Assembly (NCBI GenBank): GCA_019119495.1
Contig: DWWX01000037.1
Span: forward strand, 1 to 59,906
Source: Candidatus Gemmiger stercorigallinarum
GTDB lineage: Bacteria; Bacillota; Clostridia; Oscillospirales; Ruminococcaceae
Length of the DNA stretch: 59,906 bases
Direction: 5' to 3'
Shown: positions 36,594 to 44,627 of the stretch, piece after piece
How the letters are laid out: each line of letters opens with the position of its first letter
Position numbering within the stretch: the first letter of the stretch is position 1
Translations under genes and position numbers: made by a program
Notes under the pieces: generated by a model
Seen by the model: only the letters and a program-made list of their open reading frames with translations
Told to the model about the DNA's origin: nothing
Databases searched by the model: none

Positions 36594-37136
36594 TCAGGGG
36601 GCGGGCGGCGCGTCCCAGGGGGAGCGCACCACCTGGCCGCTCTCCACCTTGGCAAGAGCGGCCACGGCCGCCCCCGCCTTGACGATGGCCCCCGGCGCGG
36701 CGTGGACGCCGTCGCCCAGCGCCGCGTTGTGGTCGATGACGGCCCCGGCGTTCAGGATGCAGCCCCGCCCGGCCGTGACCCCCGCCCCCACGTAGCAGAA
36801 GGGCAGCACCACCGTGCCGGCCCCCAACACGGCCGAGGGGCTGACCACCGCCGCCGGGTGCACGAACACCGGCAGGCGGTAGCCCGCGGCGGCCAGCCGG
36901 TCCAGCAGCTCCAGCCGGAAGGCATTGCTGCCCACCGCGGCAAAGGCGTCCGGGCAGGCGGCGCGCAGGCCGGGGCGGGCCAGGTCGGCCAGGGTCCCCG
37001 CGCAGCCGGGGGCGCGGTCGTCCAGAAAGACCGCCCGGCCATACCGGCCGGACTGCACCAGCAGCTCGGCCAGCTGGGTGCCAAAGCCGCCCCTGCCCAG
37101 GATCAGTACGCTGTTCAAACCGTGCTCGGCGGACAT
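36594..37136 (-). CDS. NeuD/PglD-type sugar O- or N-acyltransferase
   Basis: A 180-aa protein. An N-terminal Rossmann-like half, LNSVLILGRGGFGTQLAELL (about 7-26), is followed by a left-handed beta-helix of hexapeptide repeats (VVSPSAVLGAGTVVLPFCYV and on, about residues 92-165). This is the PglD/NeuD layout for acetylating amino-sugars such as bacillosamine or sialic acid precursors. Start ATG at 37136 with GGGGAG upstream. Likely first gene of a two-gene operon with the acyltransferase. No sugar-nucleotide synthesis genes are nearby, so the target is unknown. Confidence 0.85.
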   Translation of the reverse strand: MSAEHGLNSVLILGRGGFGTQLAELLVQSGRYGRAVFLDDRAPGCAGTLADLARPGLRAACPDAFAAVGSNAFRLELLDRLAAAGYRLPVFVHPAAVVSPSAVLGAGTVVLPFCYVGAGVTAGRGCILNAGAVIDHNAALGDGVHAAPGAIVKAGAAVAALAKVESGQVVRSPWDAPPAP

Positions 37137-37438
37137 ACCGCTCCCCTGCCTTTCTGTGCGCCGGCCTGCGGCGGCCGGGCTGTTTTTGGAATGTATCCCG
37201 ATTATACCATAAACCGCCGCGGTTTTGGGGAGGTTTGGGCCGCCTGCCGCCCCAAAAAGCTGTAAAATTTCTGTGTCCGGCGCGGCGGCGGGCCGCCGGG
37301 GCATATGCTTTCACCGTCGCGCCCGGCCCGATGCAACAATAAGTCATACTTTTCTTTCGGGCTTTCTGGTAAATTTGACAAAATGCGCCGCTTTGCCGCG
37401 CCCCCACTGGCAAGATAGCCGAAAAGCACCGGCTATGC

Positions 37439-37467
37439 TTGCATTTTGTCCGCCGCCGATTTACACT
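37439..37467 (+). promoter_or_regulatory. Promoter of 6S RNA
   Basis: TTGCAT at 37439-37444, a 17-bp spacer and TACACT at 37462-37467; start near 37474, at the 5' end of the 6S fold. Confidence 0.65.
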
Positions 37468-37472
37468 AAATT

Positions 37473-37635
37473 TACATGGCGATCATCACAGGATGTTTGC
37501 CTGCTGTGCCCTGGGTCCCCGGTGCGCGGCGGGCAGCCAATTTTTGTGGTTAGGAGGGCTGGCTGTGGCCAAGGTTCGGGCACAGGTTACGCAGGCCGGG
37601 GCAGCGGCGCCCCTGTCCCCCTCTCGCCGTGTATC
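37473..37635 (+). ncRNA. ssrS: 6S RNA
   Basis: ACATGGCGA at 37473-37481 pairs with TCGCCGTGT at 37624-37632, closing a long rod. Inside, CACAGG pairs CCTGT, GCCTGC pairs GCAGGC, TGTGCCC pairs GGGCACA, and CAGCCA pairs TGGCTG near the tip. The unpaired GATGTTTGC on the 5' side and the small GGGGC/GCCCC hairpin on the 3' side form the central bubble. Primary sequence parallels E. coli 6S (GATGTTCGC; CCAAGGGTTC..GGTTAC..GCGGCGGC), here GATGTTTGC; CCAAGGTTC..GGTTAC..GCAGCGGCGCC. 6S RNA mimics an open promoter and sequesters the housekeeping RNA polymerase. I recall purine genes as a 6S neighbour in other lineages (purK in cyanobacteria), consistent with purE here. Confidence 0.87.
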
Positions 37636-37650
37636 CATCCCACACCGATA

Positions 37651-37689
37651 AGCGCAGTGCACCCAAAAGGCACTGCGCTGTTTGTTTTT
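37651..37689 (+). terminator. Terminator between 6S RNA and purE
   Basis: AGCGCAGTGC / GCACTGCGCT hairpin, followed by GTTTGTTTTT. It ends the 6S transcript 22 nt before the purE start; purE must be reached by read-through or be controlled by it. Confidence 0.9.
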
Positions 37690-37710
37690 CACCAAGGAGG
37701 TAATCGTCTG

Positions 37711-38214
37711 ATGCAGAACAGAAAAGTTGCCATCGTTATGGGTTCCGACAGCGACTGGCCGGTGGTCAAGGGCGCATGCAGCGTGCTGAAGGATTTCGGC
37801 GTCGAGTACGAGGCGCGCATCCTCTCGGCCCACCGCACCCCGGCCGCCGCCGCGGAGTTTGCCAAAAATGCCCGCGCCAACGGCTTCGGCGTCATTTTGT
37901 GCGCCGCCGGCATGGCCGCGCATCTGGCCGGCGCTTTTGCCGCCAACACCACCCTGCCGGTCGTCGGCATCCCGATGAAGGGCGGCGCCATGGACGGCCT
38001 GGACGCCCTGCTGGCCACCGTGCAGATGCCCTCCGGCTTCCCGGTGGCCACCGTGGCGCTCAACGGCGCCAAGAACGCCGCCTATCTGGCCGTGGCCATC
38101 CTGGCCGTGGCCGACGAGGAGCTGGCCGCAAAGCTGGAGCAGTTCCGCGCCGACACCGCCGCCGCCATCGCCAAGAAGGACGCCGCCGTCCGCGCCGAGG
38201 CCGCCGCGCTGTAA
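37711..38214 (+). CDS. purE: 5-(carboxyamino)imidazole ribonucleotide mutase
   Basis: A 167-aa enzyme of de novo purine synthesis. Signature [13 protein letters not shown] at the N-terminus, ILSAHRTP with the catalytic His, and [14 protein letters not shown]. It isomerises N5-CAIR to CAIR (class I) and needs PurK upstream, which is not in this window. ATG at 37711 follows AAGGAGGTAATCGTCTG. First gene of the purine run, separated from purC by 140 bp containing its own promoter-like sequence. Confidence 0.97.
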   Translation: MQNRKVAIVMGSDSDWPVVKGACSVLKDFGVEYEARILSAHRTPAAAAEFAKNARANGFGVILCAAGMAAHLAGAFAANTTLPVVGIPMKGGAMDGLDALLATVQMPSGFPVATVALNGAKNAAYLAVAILAVADEELAAKLEQFRADTAAAIAKKDAAVRAEAAAL

Positions 38215-38283
38215 AAACGGGCGCAAATTTGCCAAAACAGCGCAAAAAAGGCACCTGACAGGGTGTTCAATCCGGCCGCGCTG

Positions 38284-38292
38284 TGGTATGAT
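38284..38292 (+). promoter_or_regulatory. Possible extended -10 promoter before purC
   Basis: TGGTATGAT (TGn plus TATGAT) with only a weak -35; about 60 bp ahead of purC. No purine riboswitch or PurBox recognised. Confidence 0.45.
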
Positions 38293-38354
38293 AGATCTTA
38301 TAGGGAAACGCAGTCACATTTTGGTTTTTTGAACAGGAAAAGGAGAGTATCACC

Positions 38355-39068
38355 ATGAACGTCACCATCAAAGGTCAGCTGTACGAAGGCAAGGCAAAAC
38401 AGGTGTTTGAGACCAGTGATCCCGCCATCGTCATGGTCCACTACAAGGACGACGCCACCGCCGGCGACGGCGAGAAGAAGGGCACCATCCGCGACAAGGG
38501 CATCGTGAACAACAAGCTGTCCAACGCGCTGATGCAGAAGCTGGAGAAGGAGGGCATCCCCACCCACTATGTGGAGGAGCTGAACGACCGCGACACCCTG
38601 GTCAAGAAGGTGGAGATCGTGCCGCTGGAGGTCATCATCCGCAACGTGGCCGCCGGGCATTTCAGCCTGCGCATGGGCGTGGCGGAAGGCACCCCCTTCA
38701 AGACCCCCATCCTGGAGTTCAGCTACAAAAACGATGACCTGCACGACCCCTTTATCAACCACTACTACGCCCTGGCCCTGGACCTGGCCACCCAGGAGGA
38801 GATCGACACCATCACCAAGTACGCCTTTAAGGTCAACGAGGTGCTGAAACAGATCCTGCTGGACGCCAACATCCGCCTGATCGACTTCAAGCTGGAGTTC
38901 GGCCGCCTGCCCGACGGCACCATCATCCTGGCCGACGAGATCAGCCCCGACACCTGCCGGTTCTGGGACGCCACCACCGGCGCCCACCTGGACAAGGACC
39001 TGTTCCGCCGCGACATGGGCGGCGAGGCCGACGCCTACCAGGAAGTGATGAAGCGGCTGATCGGCTGA
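38355..39068 (+). CDS. purC: Phosphoribosylaminoimidazole-succinocarboxamide synthase
   Basis: SAICAR synthase of 237 aa joining CAIR with aspartate using ATP. N-terminal QLYEGKAKQVFETSD (P-loop-like), central VEIVPLEVIIRNVAAGHFSLR, and LIDFKLEFGR and ADEISPDTCRFWD as in all PurC proteins. AAAGGAG precedes the ATG by about 9 nt. 87 bp before purF. Confidence 0.97.
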   Translation: MNVTIKGQLYEGKAKQVFETSDPAIVMVHYKDDATAGDGEKKGTIRDKGIVNNKLSNALMQKLEKEGIPTHYVEELNDRDTLVKKVEIVPLEVIIRNVAAGHFSLRMGVAEGTPFKTPILEFSYKNDDLHDPFINHYYALALDLATQEEIDTITKYAFKVNEVLKQILLDANIRLIDFKLEFGRLPDGTIILADEISPDTCRFWDATTGAHLDKDLFRRDMGGEADAYQEVMKRLIG

Positions 39069-39155
39069 AAAGCCGCCGCCCCCGCCGCACAGGCCCCGCC
39101 TGCGCGGCATCGTCTGGATGTTCCCACTGCTTTTTGTCAGGATTGAGGTTATTTC

Positions 39156-40625
39156 ATGTTTGAACTTTCCCCCGCCGACGCCCTGCACGAGGAGTGCGGT
39201 GTTTTCGGCATCTATGACAAGACCGGCGAGACCGACATGGTCAGCGCCGTGTACAGCGCGCTGTACGCCCTGCAGCACCGCGGCCAGGAAAGCTGCGGCA
39301 TTGCCCTGAACGTGGACGGCGTGCTGATGAACCACAAGGACCTGGGGCTTGTCAGCGAGGTCTTTACCAAACGCGTGCTGGAGGATCTGCCCAAAGGCGC
39401 CAAGATGGCCACCGGCCATGTGCGCTACGCCACCTCCGGCCGCCGCACCCGCTCCAACGCGCAGCCGATGCTGCTGCACCACTGCAAGGGCACCATGGCC
39501 GTCAGCCACAACGGCAACCTGGTCAACGCCGCCCAGCTGCGCCGCGATCTGGAGCTGAAAGGCTCCATCTTCCACGGCACCTCTGACACCGAGGTGATCG
39601 GCTATATTCTGACCCAGAAACGGCTGACCGCCAAAAACATCGAGACCGCCGTCAGCGAGACGATGGACATCATCAAGGGCGCGTACAGCCTGGTCATCAT
39701 GTCCCACACCAAGCTGATCGCCGCCCGCGACCCCAACGGGTTCCGCCCGCTGTGCATCGGCGAGCTGCCGAACGGCGCCGGCTGGGCCTTCGCGTCCGAG
39801 TCCTGCGCGCTGGACGCGGTGGGCGCCCGCTTTGTGCGGGACGTGCGCCCCGGCGAGATCGTGGTGGCCGACCGCAACGGCCTGCGCAGCATCGGCACCC
39901 ACTGCGGCAAGGCCCCCCACACCATCTGCGTGTTCGAGTACATCTACTTTGCCCGCCCCGATTCCTGCATCGAGGGCACCTACGTCCACGAAGCCCGGCT
40001 GCAGGCCGGACGCTTTTTGGCGCAGGAGCATCCGGTGGAGGCGGACGTGGTCATCGGCGCGCCGGATTCCGGCCTGGACGCCGCGCTGGGCTACGCCCAG
40101 GAGAGCGGCATCCCCTACGGCATCGGCTTTATCAAAAACAAGTACGTGGGCCGCACCTTTATCCAGGGCAGCCAGGCCCAGCGCGAGAGCAGCGTGCGCA
40201 TCAAGCTGAACGCCATCCCCTCCACGGTGGCCGGCAAGCGGGTGGTGCTGGTGGATGATTCCATCGTCCGCGGCACCACCAGCGCCCGCACCATCAAGCT
40301 GCTGCGGGAGGCCGGCGCCAAGGAGGTGCACTACCGCATCTCGGCCCCGCCGTTTGCCCACCCCTGCTACTTTGGCACCGACATCCCGGACGAAAAGCAG
40401 CTGATCGCCACCGGCCACACGGTGGAGGAGATCAACCGGCTGGTCGGCTCCGACACGCTGGGCTACCTGAGCGTGGAGCATGTAAAGCAGCTGGCCATCC
40501 ACAGCCACTGCGGGTTCTGCACCGGCTGCTTTACCGGCGACTACCCGGTGGCCCCGCCGCCCAAGAGCGAGGGCAATGTCTACGACCGGCCGCTGAGCCA
40601 GTCCAACACCAACAAGGTGCTGTAA
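39156..40625 (+). CDS. purF: Amidophosphoribosyltransferase
   Basis: First committed enzyme of purine synthesis, 489 aa, B. subtilis type. It carries a short propeptide (MFELSPADALHEE) that is removed to expose the nucleophile Cys14 (CGVFGIY). The PRPP loop is VVLVDDSIVRGTTS. The C-terminal CGFCTGCFTGDYP and an upstream cysteine fit the oxygen-sensitive [4Fe-4S] cluster of this class, in keeping with an anaerobe. Confidence 0.97.
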   Translation: MFELSPADALHEECGVFGIYDKTGETDMVSAVYSALYALQHRGQESCGIALNVDGVLMNHKDLGLVSEVFTKRVLEDLPKGAKMATGHVRYATSGRRTRSNAQPMLLHHCKGTMAVSHNGNLVNAAQLRRDLELKGSIFHGTSDTEVIGYILTQKRLTAKNIETAVSETMDIIKGAYSLVIMSHTKLIAARDPNGFRPLCIGELPNGAGWAFASESCALDAVGARFVRDVRPGEIVVADRNGLRSIGTHCGKAPHTICVFEYIYFARPDSCIEGTYVHEARLQAGRFLAQEHPVEADVVIGAPDSGLDAALGYAQESGIPYGIGFIKNKYVGRTFIQGSQAQRESSVRIKLNAIPSTVAGKRVVLVDDSIVRGTTSARTIKLLREAGAKEVHYRISAPPFAHPCYFGTDIPDEKQLIATGHTVEEINRLVGSDTLGYLSVEHVKQLAIHSHCGFCTGCFTGDYPVAPPPKSEGNVYDRPLSQSNTNKVL

Positions 40626-40665
40626 GCGCACCGCGCCCGACGGGCCGGAATACAAGGAGGACCTT

Positions 40666-41706
40666 ATGGAAAAGAGCCATTCTGAAAGCTACGCCGCCGC
40701 CGGCGTGGACATCACCGCCGGCTACAAGGCCGTGGAGCTGATGAAGCAGTACGTCGACCGCACCATGAACCGCCACTGCATCGGCGGGCTGGGCGGCTTT
40801 GGCGGCCTGTTTGAGCTGGACTGCACCGACATGCCCCACCCGGTGCTGATCTCCGGCACCGACGGTGTGGGCACCAAGCTGCGCATCGCCCAGCTGATGG
40901 ACAAGCACGACACCATCGGCATCGACTGCGTGGCCATGTGCGTCAACGACATCATCTGCGCCGGCGCAAAGCCGCTGGTGTTTTTGGACTACATCGCCTG
41001 CGGCAAAAATGTGCCGGAGCGCATCGCCGAGATCGTCAAGGGCGTGGCCGAAGGCTGCGTGCAGGCCGGCTGCGCCCTGGTGGGCGGCGAGACGGCCGAG
41101 CATCCCGGCGTGATGCCGGAGGACGACTACGATCTGGCCGGCTTTACCGTGGGCGCGGTGGACAAAAGCAAGATCCTGGACAACTCCACCATGCAGCCGG
41201 GCGACGTGCTGATCGCGCTGCCCTCCACCGGCGTGCACTCCAACGGCTTCTCGCTGGTGCGCAAGATCTTTGACATCGAAAACCACCCCGAAGTGCTGCA
41301 AAAGCACTACGACGGCCTGGACGGCACGCTGGGCGACGCCCTGCTGGCCCCGACCAGGATCTACGTCAAGCCGGTGCTGGCACTGATGAAGGAAGTCACC
41401 GTCAAGGGCGTGTCCCACATCACCGGCGGCGGCTTTTACGAGAACATCCCCCGCAGCCTGAAGGCCGGCTGCTGCGCCCGCATCCGCAAGGCGGACGTGC
41501 GTACCCCGGCGCTGTTCGACGTGCTGGCGAAGGAGGGCAATGTGCCCGAACGCGATATGTTCAACACCTTCAACATGGGCGTGGGCATGGTGCTGACCGT
41601 TGCCGCCGGGGACGCCGACAAGGCCATTGAAGTCCTGCAGGCCAACGGCCAGGAGGCCTACCGCCTGGGCGTCATTGCCGAGGGCGAAGGGGTGGAACTG
41701 GTATGA
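40666..41706 (+). CDS. purM: Phosphoribosylformylglycinamidine cyclo-ligase
   Basis: AIR synthetase of 346 aa. Motifs: SYAAAGVDITAGYKAVELMK, LISGTDGVGTKLRIA, GIDCVAMCVNDI, LVGGETAEHPGVM and SHITGGGFYENIPR. It forms AIR from FGAM and ATP. AAGGAGG is 6 nt upstream of the ATG. Its end overlaps purN by 4 bp. Confidence 0.97.
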   Translation: MEKSHSESYAAAGVDITAGYKAVELMKQYVDRTMNRHCIGGLGGFGGLFELDCTDMPHPVLISGTDGVGTKLRIAQLMDKHDTIGIDCVAMCVNDIICAGAKPLVFLDYIACGKNVPERIAEIVKGVAEGCVQAGCALVGGETAEHPGVMPEDDYDLAGFTVGAVDKSKILDNSTMQPGDVLIALPSTGVHSNGFSLVRKIFDIENHPEVLQKHYDGLDGTLGDALLAPTRIYVKPVLALMKEVTVKGVSHITGGGFYENIPRSLKAGCCARIRKADVRTPALFDVLAKEGNVPERDMFNTFNMGVGMVLTVAAGDADKAIEVLQANGQEAYRLGVIAEGEGVELV

Positions 41707-42296
41707 GGAACATTGCAGTCCTGGTTTCCGGCGGCGGCACCAATCTGCAGGCCATTTTGGAGAGCGAGCGCCGGGGTGAGAACCCCAACGGCAAAGTCAC
41801 CCTGGTGGTGGCCAGCAAGCCGGGCGTCTACGCGCTGGAGCGCGCCAAAAGCTTTGGCGTGCCGGGCGTTGTGGTGCGCCGCAAAGACTACGCCACCGCG
41901 GAGGAGTTTGACGCGGCACTGCTGAACGTGCTGCGGGAGCATCACATCGACCTGGTGGTGCTGGCCGGCTTTTTGAGCGTGCTGGGGCCAAGCGTCATCG
42001 CCGCCTACCCTGACCGCATTTTGAACGTCCACCCCAGTTTGATCCCCAGTTTCTGCGGCCCCGGCTTTTACGGGCTGCGGGTGCACGAGGCGGCGCTGGC
42101 GCGCGGCGTGAAGGTGACCGGCGCGACGGTCCATTTTGTCAACGAGGTGTGCGACGGCGGGCCTATCCTGCTGCAGAAAGCGGTGGAGGTACAGCCCGGC
42201 GACACGCCGGAGACCCTGCAAAAACGCGTGATGGTGGAGGCCGAATGGCAGCTTTTGCCAAAGGCCATCGCCATGGTATGCAACGGTGAGGTGTAA
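41703..42296 (+). CDS. purN: Phosphoribosylglycinamide formyltransferase
   Basis: GAR transformylase of 197 aa using 10-formyl-THF. N-terminal VLVSGGGTNLQAILE; catalytic region ILNVHPSLIPSFCGPGFYG with the Asn-His pair; VKVTGATVHFVNEVCDGGPI contains the third catalytic Asp. Coupled to purM by a 4-bp overlap. Confidence 0.97.
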   Translation: MRNIAVLVSGGGTNLQAILESERRGENPNGKVTLVVASKPGVYALERAKSFGVPGVVVRRKDYATAEEFDAALLNVLREHHIDLVVLAGFLSVLGPSVIAAYPDRILNVHPSLIPSFCGPGFYGLRVHEAALARGVKVTGATVHFVNEVCDGGPILLQKAVEVQPGDTPETLQKRVMVEAEWQLLPKAIAMVCNGEV

Positions 42297-42300
42297 CAGC

Positions 42301-43032
42301 ATGAAAAAGAACCTGTACAAGTTTCTTGCCGGCAACGAGTATCCCGGCCGCGGCATCGTGATCGGCATGTCCCCCGATGGGGACAAGGCCATGATCGCCT
42401 ACTGGATCATGGGCCGCAGCCCCAACAGCCGCAACCGGGTGTTCGACGCCATCCCCGGCGGCATCCGCACGGTGGCCGCCGACCCGGCCAGGATGGAGGA
42501 CCCGCACCTGATCATCTACAACCCGGTGCTGACCATCCACGAGACCACCATCGTCACCAACGGCGACCAGACCGACACGGTCTACCGCTTTATCCGCGAC
42601 GGCCTGTACCCCGGTTACAGCTTTGAGGCCGCGCTGGCCACCCGCCTGTTTGAGGACGATGCCCCCAACTACACCCCCCGCATCTCCGGCGTGGTGGACA
42701 TGCGCCTGGGCGGCTACAAGCTGAATATCCTGAAAACCTGCGAGGGCAACCCCGCCAGCGTGCAGCGCCAGACCTTTGACTATCCCCAGCCGGTGGCCGG
42801 CGAGGGGCATTTCATCAGCACCTACCAGAAAAACGGCGCGCCCATCCCCAGCTTTGCGGGCGAGCCGATGCGGGTCGCCATCGACCAGAACGACCCGAAC
42901 GAGCTGGCCGGCAAAATTTGGGAGAGCCTGAACGAGGACAACAAGGTCAGCCTGTTCGTGCGCGCCATCACCCTGGCGACCGGCGATTACGAGGACGTGA
43001 TCCTGAACAAGTACACTGCGGTGGAGGGCTGA
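42301..43032 (+). CDS. IMP cyclohydrolase (PurO-like, stand-alone)
   Basis: A 243-aa protein starting MKKNLYKFLAGNEYPGRGIV, with MIAYWIMGRSPNSRNRVF and YTPRISGVVDM, which I recognise as the bacterial members of the IMP cyclohydrolase (PurO-like) family. It would close the ring of FAICAR to give IMP, the job done by the N-terminal domain of PurH elsewhere. It lies between purN and a stand-alone AICAR transformylase, 4 bp from each, which fully supports the assignment by context. Confidence 0.85.
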   Translation: MKKNLYKFLAGNEYPGRGIVIGMSPDGDKAMIAYWIMGRSPNSRNRVFDAIPGGIRTVAADPARMEDPHLIIYNPVLTIHETTIVTNGDQTDTVYRFIRDGLYPGYSFEAALATRLFEDDAPNYTPRISGVVDMRLGGYKLNILKTCEGNPASVQRQTFDYPQPVAGEGHFISTYQKNGAPIPSFAGEPMRVAIDQNDPNELAGKIWESLNEDNKVSLFVRAITLATGDYEDVILNKYTAVEG

Positions 43033-43036
43033 AACG

Positions 43037-44218
43037 ATGAAGGAATTTGAACTGAAATACGGCATGAACCCCAACCAGAAGCCGGCCCGCATCTATATGG
43101 CGGACGGCGGCGAGCTGCCCATCCAGATTTTGAACGGCCGCCCCGGCTACATCAATTTTCTGGACGCCTTCAACAGCTACCAGCTGGTGCATGACCTGAA
43201 AACCTCGCTGGGGCTGCCCGCCGCGGCCAGCTTCAAGCACGTCTCCCCCGCCGGCGCGGCCGTGGGCCTGCCGCTGGACGAAACGCTGCGCCGGATGTAC
43301 CACATCGCCCCGGATATGGAGCTTTCGCCCCTGGCCTGCGCCTACGCCCGCGCCCGCGGTGCCGACCGCATGTCCAGCTTTGGCGACTGGATCGCTTTGT
43401 CCGACGTGTGCGACCTGCCCACCGCGCTGCTGATCAAGAAGGAAGTGTCCGACGGCATCATCGCCCCCGGCTACACCGACGAGGCGCTGGCGGTGCTGAA
43501 AGCCAAGAAGAAGGGCAGCTACCCCGTGGTGGCCATCGCCCCCGATTATGTGCCGGACAAGCTGGACCGCCGCACCGTGTTCGGCGTGACCTTTGAGCAG
43601 GGCCGCCAGGACCTGGAGATCACCGCCGACACCATGCTGGGCAATATCGTGACCAAAAACAAGACGCTGACCGAGGACCAGAAACGCGACCTGGTGATGA
43701 GCCTGATCGTGCTGAAGTACACCCAGTCCAACTCGGTCTGCTATGTGCAGGGCGGCCAGACCATCGGCGTGGGCGCCGGCCAGCAGAGCCGCATCCACTG
43801 CACCCGCCTGGCCGGCCAGAAGGCCGACAACTGGCAGCTGCGCCACATGCCCAAAGTGCTGGATCTGCCCTTCCGCGACGACGTGACCCGCCCCAACAAG
43901 GACAACGCCATCGACGTCTACATCGGCGACACGCCGGAGGATGTGATCGGCGACGACGTGTGGGCGCTGACCTTCACCCGCCAGCCCGAACCGCTGACCG
44001 CCGAGGAAAAGCGCGCCTGGCTGGACCAGGTCACCGGCGTGGCCCTGGGCAGCGACGCCTTCTTCCCCTTCGGCGACAACATCGAGCGCGCCCGCCGCAG
44101 CGGCGTGACCGCCATTGTGGAGCCGGGCGGCAGCATCCGCGACGACCAGGTGATCGAGACCTGCGACAAGTACGGCATCGTGATGGCCTTCAACGGCATC
44201 CGGCTGTTCCACCACTGA
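43037..44218 (+). CDS. AICAR transformylase, stand-alone (no IMP cyclohydrolase domain)
   Basis: A 393-aa protein homologous to the C-terminal (AICARFT) half of PurH: KYGMNPNQKPARIY, SFKHVSPAGAAVGLP with the catalytic Lys-His, and SNSVCYVQGGQTIGVGAGQQ. It transfers formyl from 10-formyl-THF to AICAR (ZMP). The first domain of PurH is absent; the preceding PurO-like gene supplies that step. ZMP is its substrate, which links this gene to the ZTP riboswitch at 8618. Confidence 0.93.
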   Translation: MKEFELKYGMNPNQKPARIYMADGGELPIQILNGRPGYINFLDAFNSYQLVHDLKTSLGLPAAASFKHVSPAGAAVGLPLDETLRRMYHIAPDMELSPLACAYARARGADRMSSFGDWIALSDVCDLPTALLIKKEVSDGIIAPGYTDEALAVLKAKKKGSYPVVAIAPDYVPDKLDRRTVFGVTFEQGRQDLEITADTMLGNIVTKNKTLTEDQKRDLVMSLIVLKYTQSNSVCYVQGGQTIGVGAGQQSRIHCTRLAGQKADNWQLRHMPKVLDLPFRDDVTRPNKDNAIDVYIGDTPEDVIGDDVWALTFTRQPEPLTAEEKRAWLDQVTGVALGSDAFFPFGDNIERARRSGVTAIVEPGGSIRDDQVIETCDKYGIVMAFNGIRLFHH

Positions 44219-44302
44219 GCGGCGGGGCGCCGCTCTCAAAGAGGACAACACTGCGGGTTGGCTTCGCCAAGCCTCCGTGTTTTCCCCTTTGGATCCCCTT
44301 TT

Positions 44303-44379
44303 CGACAAAATTTCAGCCAAAATCGCGCACTCGTCGCATCCGCTCCTCGCACACAATTTTGGCTGAAATTTTCCTGTCG
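44303..44379. repeat. 77-bp palindromic intergenic element
   Basis: AAAATTTCAGCCAAAAT (44307-44323) is the perfect inverse of 44356-44372, flanked by CGAC/GTCG. The 32-nt centre is CGCACTCGTCGCATCC-like. Its A/T-rich arms stand out against the GC-rich surroundings, as expected of a REP/MITE-type unit rather than a terminator. Confidence 0.75.
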
Positions 44380-44510
44380 GTGTCGGCATCGTCGGCACAG
44401 GTCCGCCGATGCCGACGGATTTTGACTGGCTCGGCAATCCGCGTCGGCGGGGCGGCGCCCAAAAGGCTCTGTATCCCCGCGCCCCGGTCATACCCCTGCT
44501 GCGAACTGAA

Positions 44511-44548
44511 AAGGAAGCCTGCCCCCCTGGGTCTGCGGGCTTCCTTTT
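44511..44548 (+). terminator. Terminator before purD
   Basis: AAGGAAGCCTGC / GCGGGCTTCCTTT hairpin with a T run, then GGGGTTTT. Confidence 0.85.
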
Positions 44549-44627
44549 CGGGGTTTTATCTGCCGGGTATCGGCCCGTCAAATATTTATCGTATACATGT
44601 ATTTTTTGCAGAAAAGGAGTTTTTGGC

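Larger units (their letters stand above)
44219..44627. other. Intergenic region with three inverted repeats between AICARFT and purD
   Basis: No gene. From left to right: an imperfect terminator-like hairpin (44247-44283, AACACTGCGGG.. to CCGTGTTTTCC), a 77-bp palindromic element (44303-44379), a 10-bp inverted repeat GTCGGCATCG/CGATGCCGAC (44382-44416), and a terminator (44511-44548). purD then starts with a ribosome site AAAAGGAG. Confidence 0.75.

Noticed and set aside
37440-37690. ZTP, PRPP or purine riboswitch upstream of purE
   Set aside because: The fold and conserved segments fit 6S RNA instead, and no aptamer core of those classes is visible.
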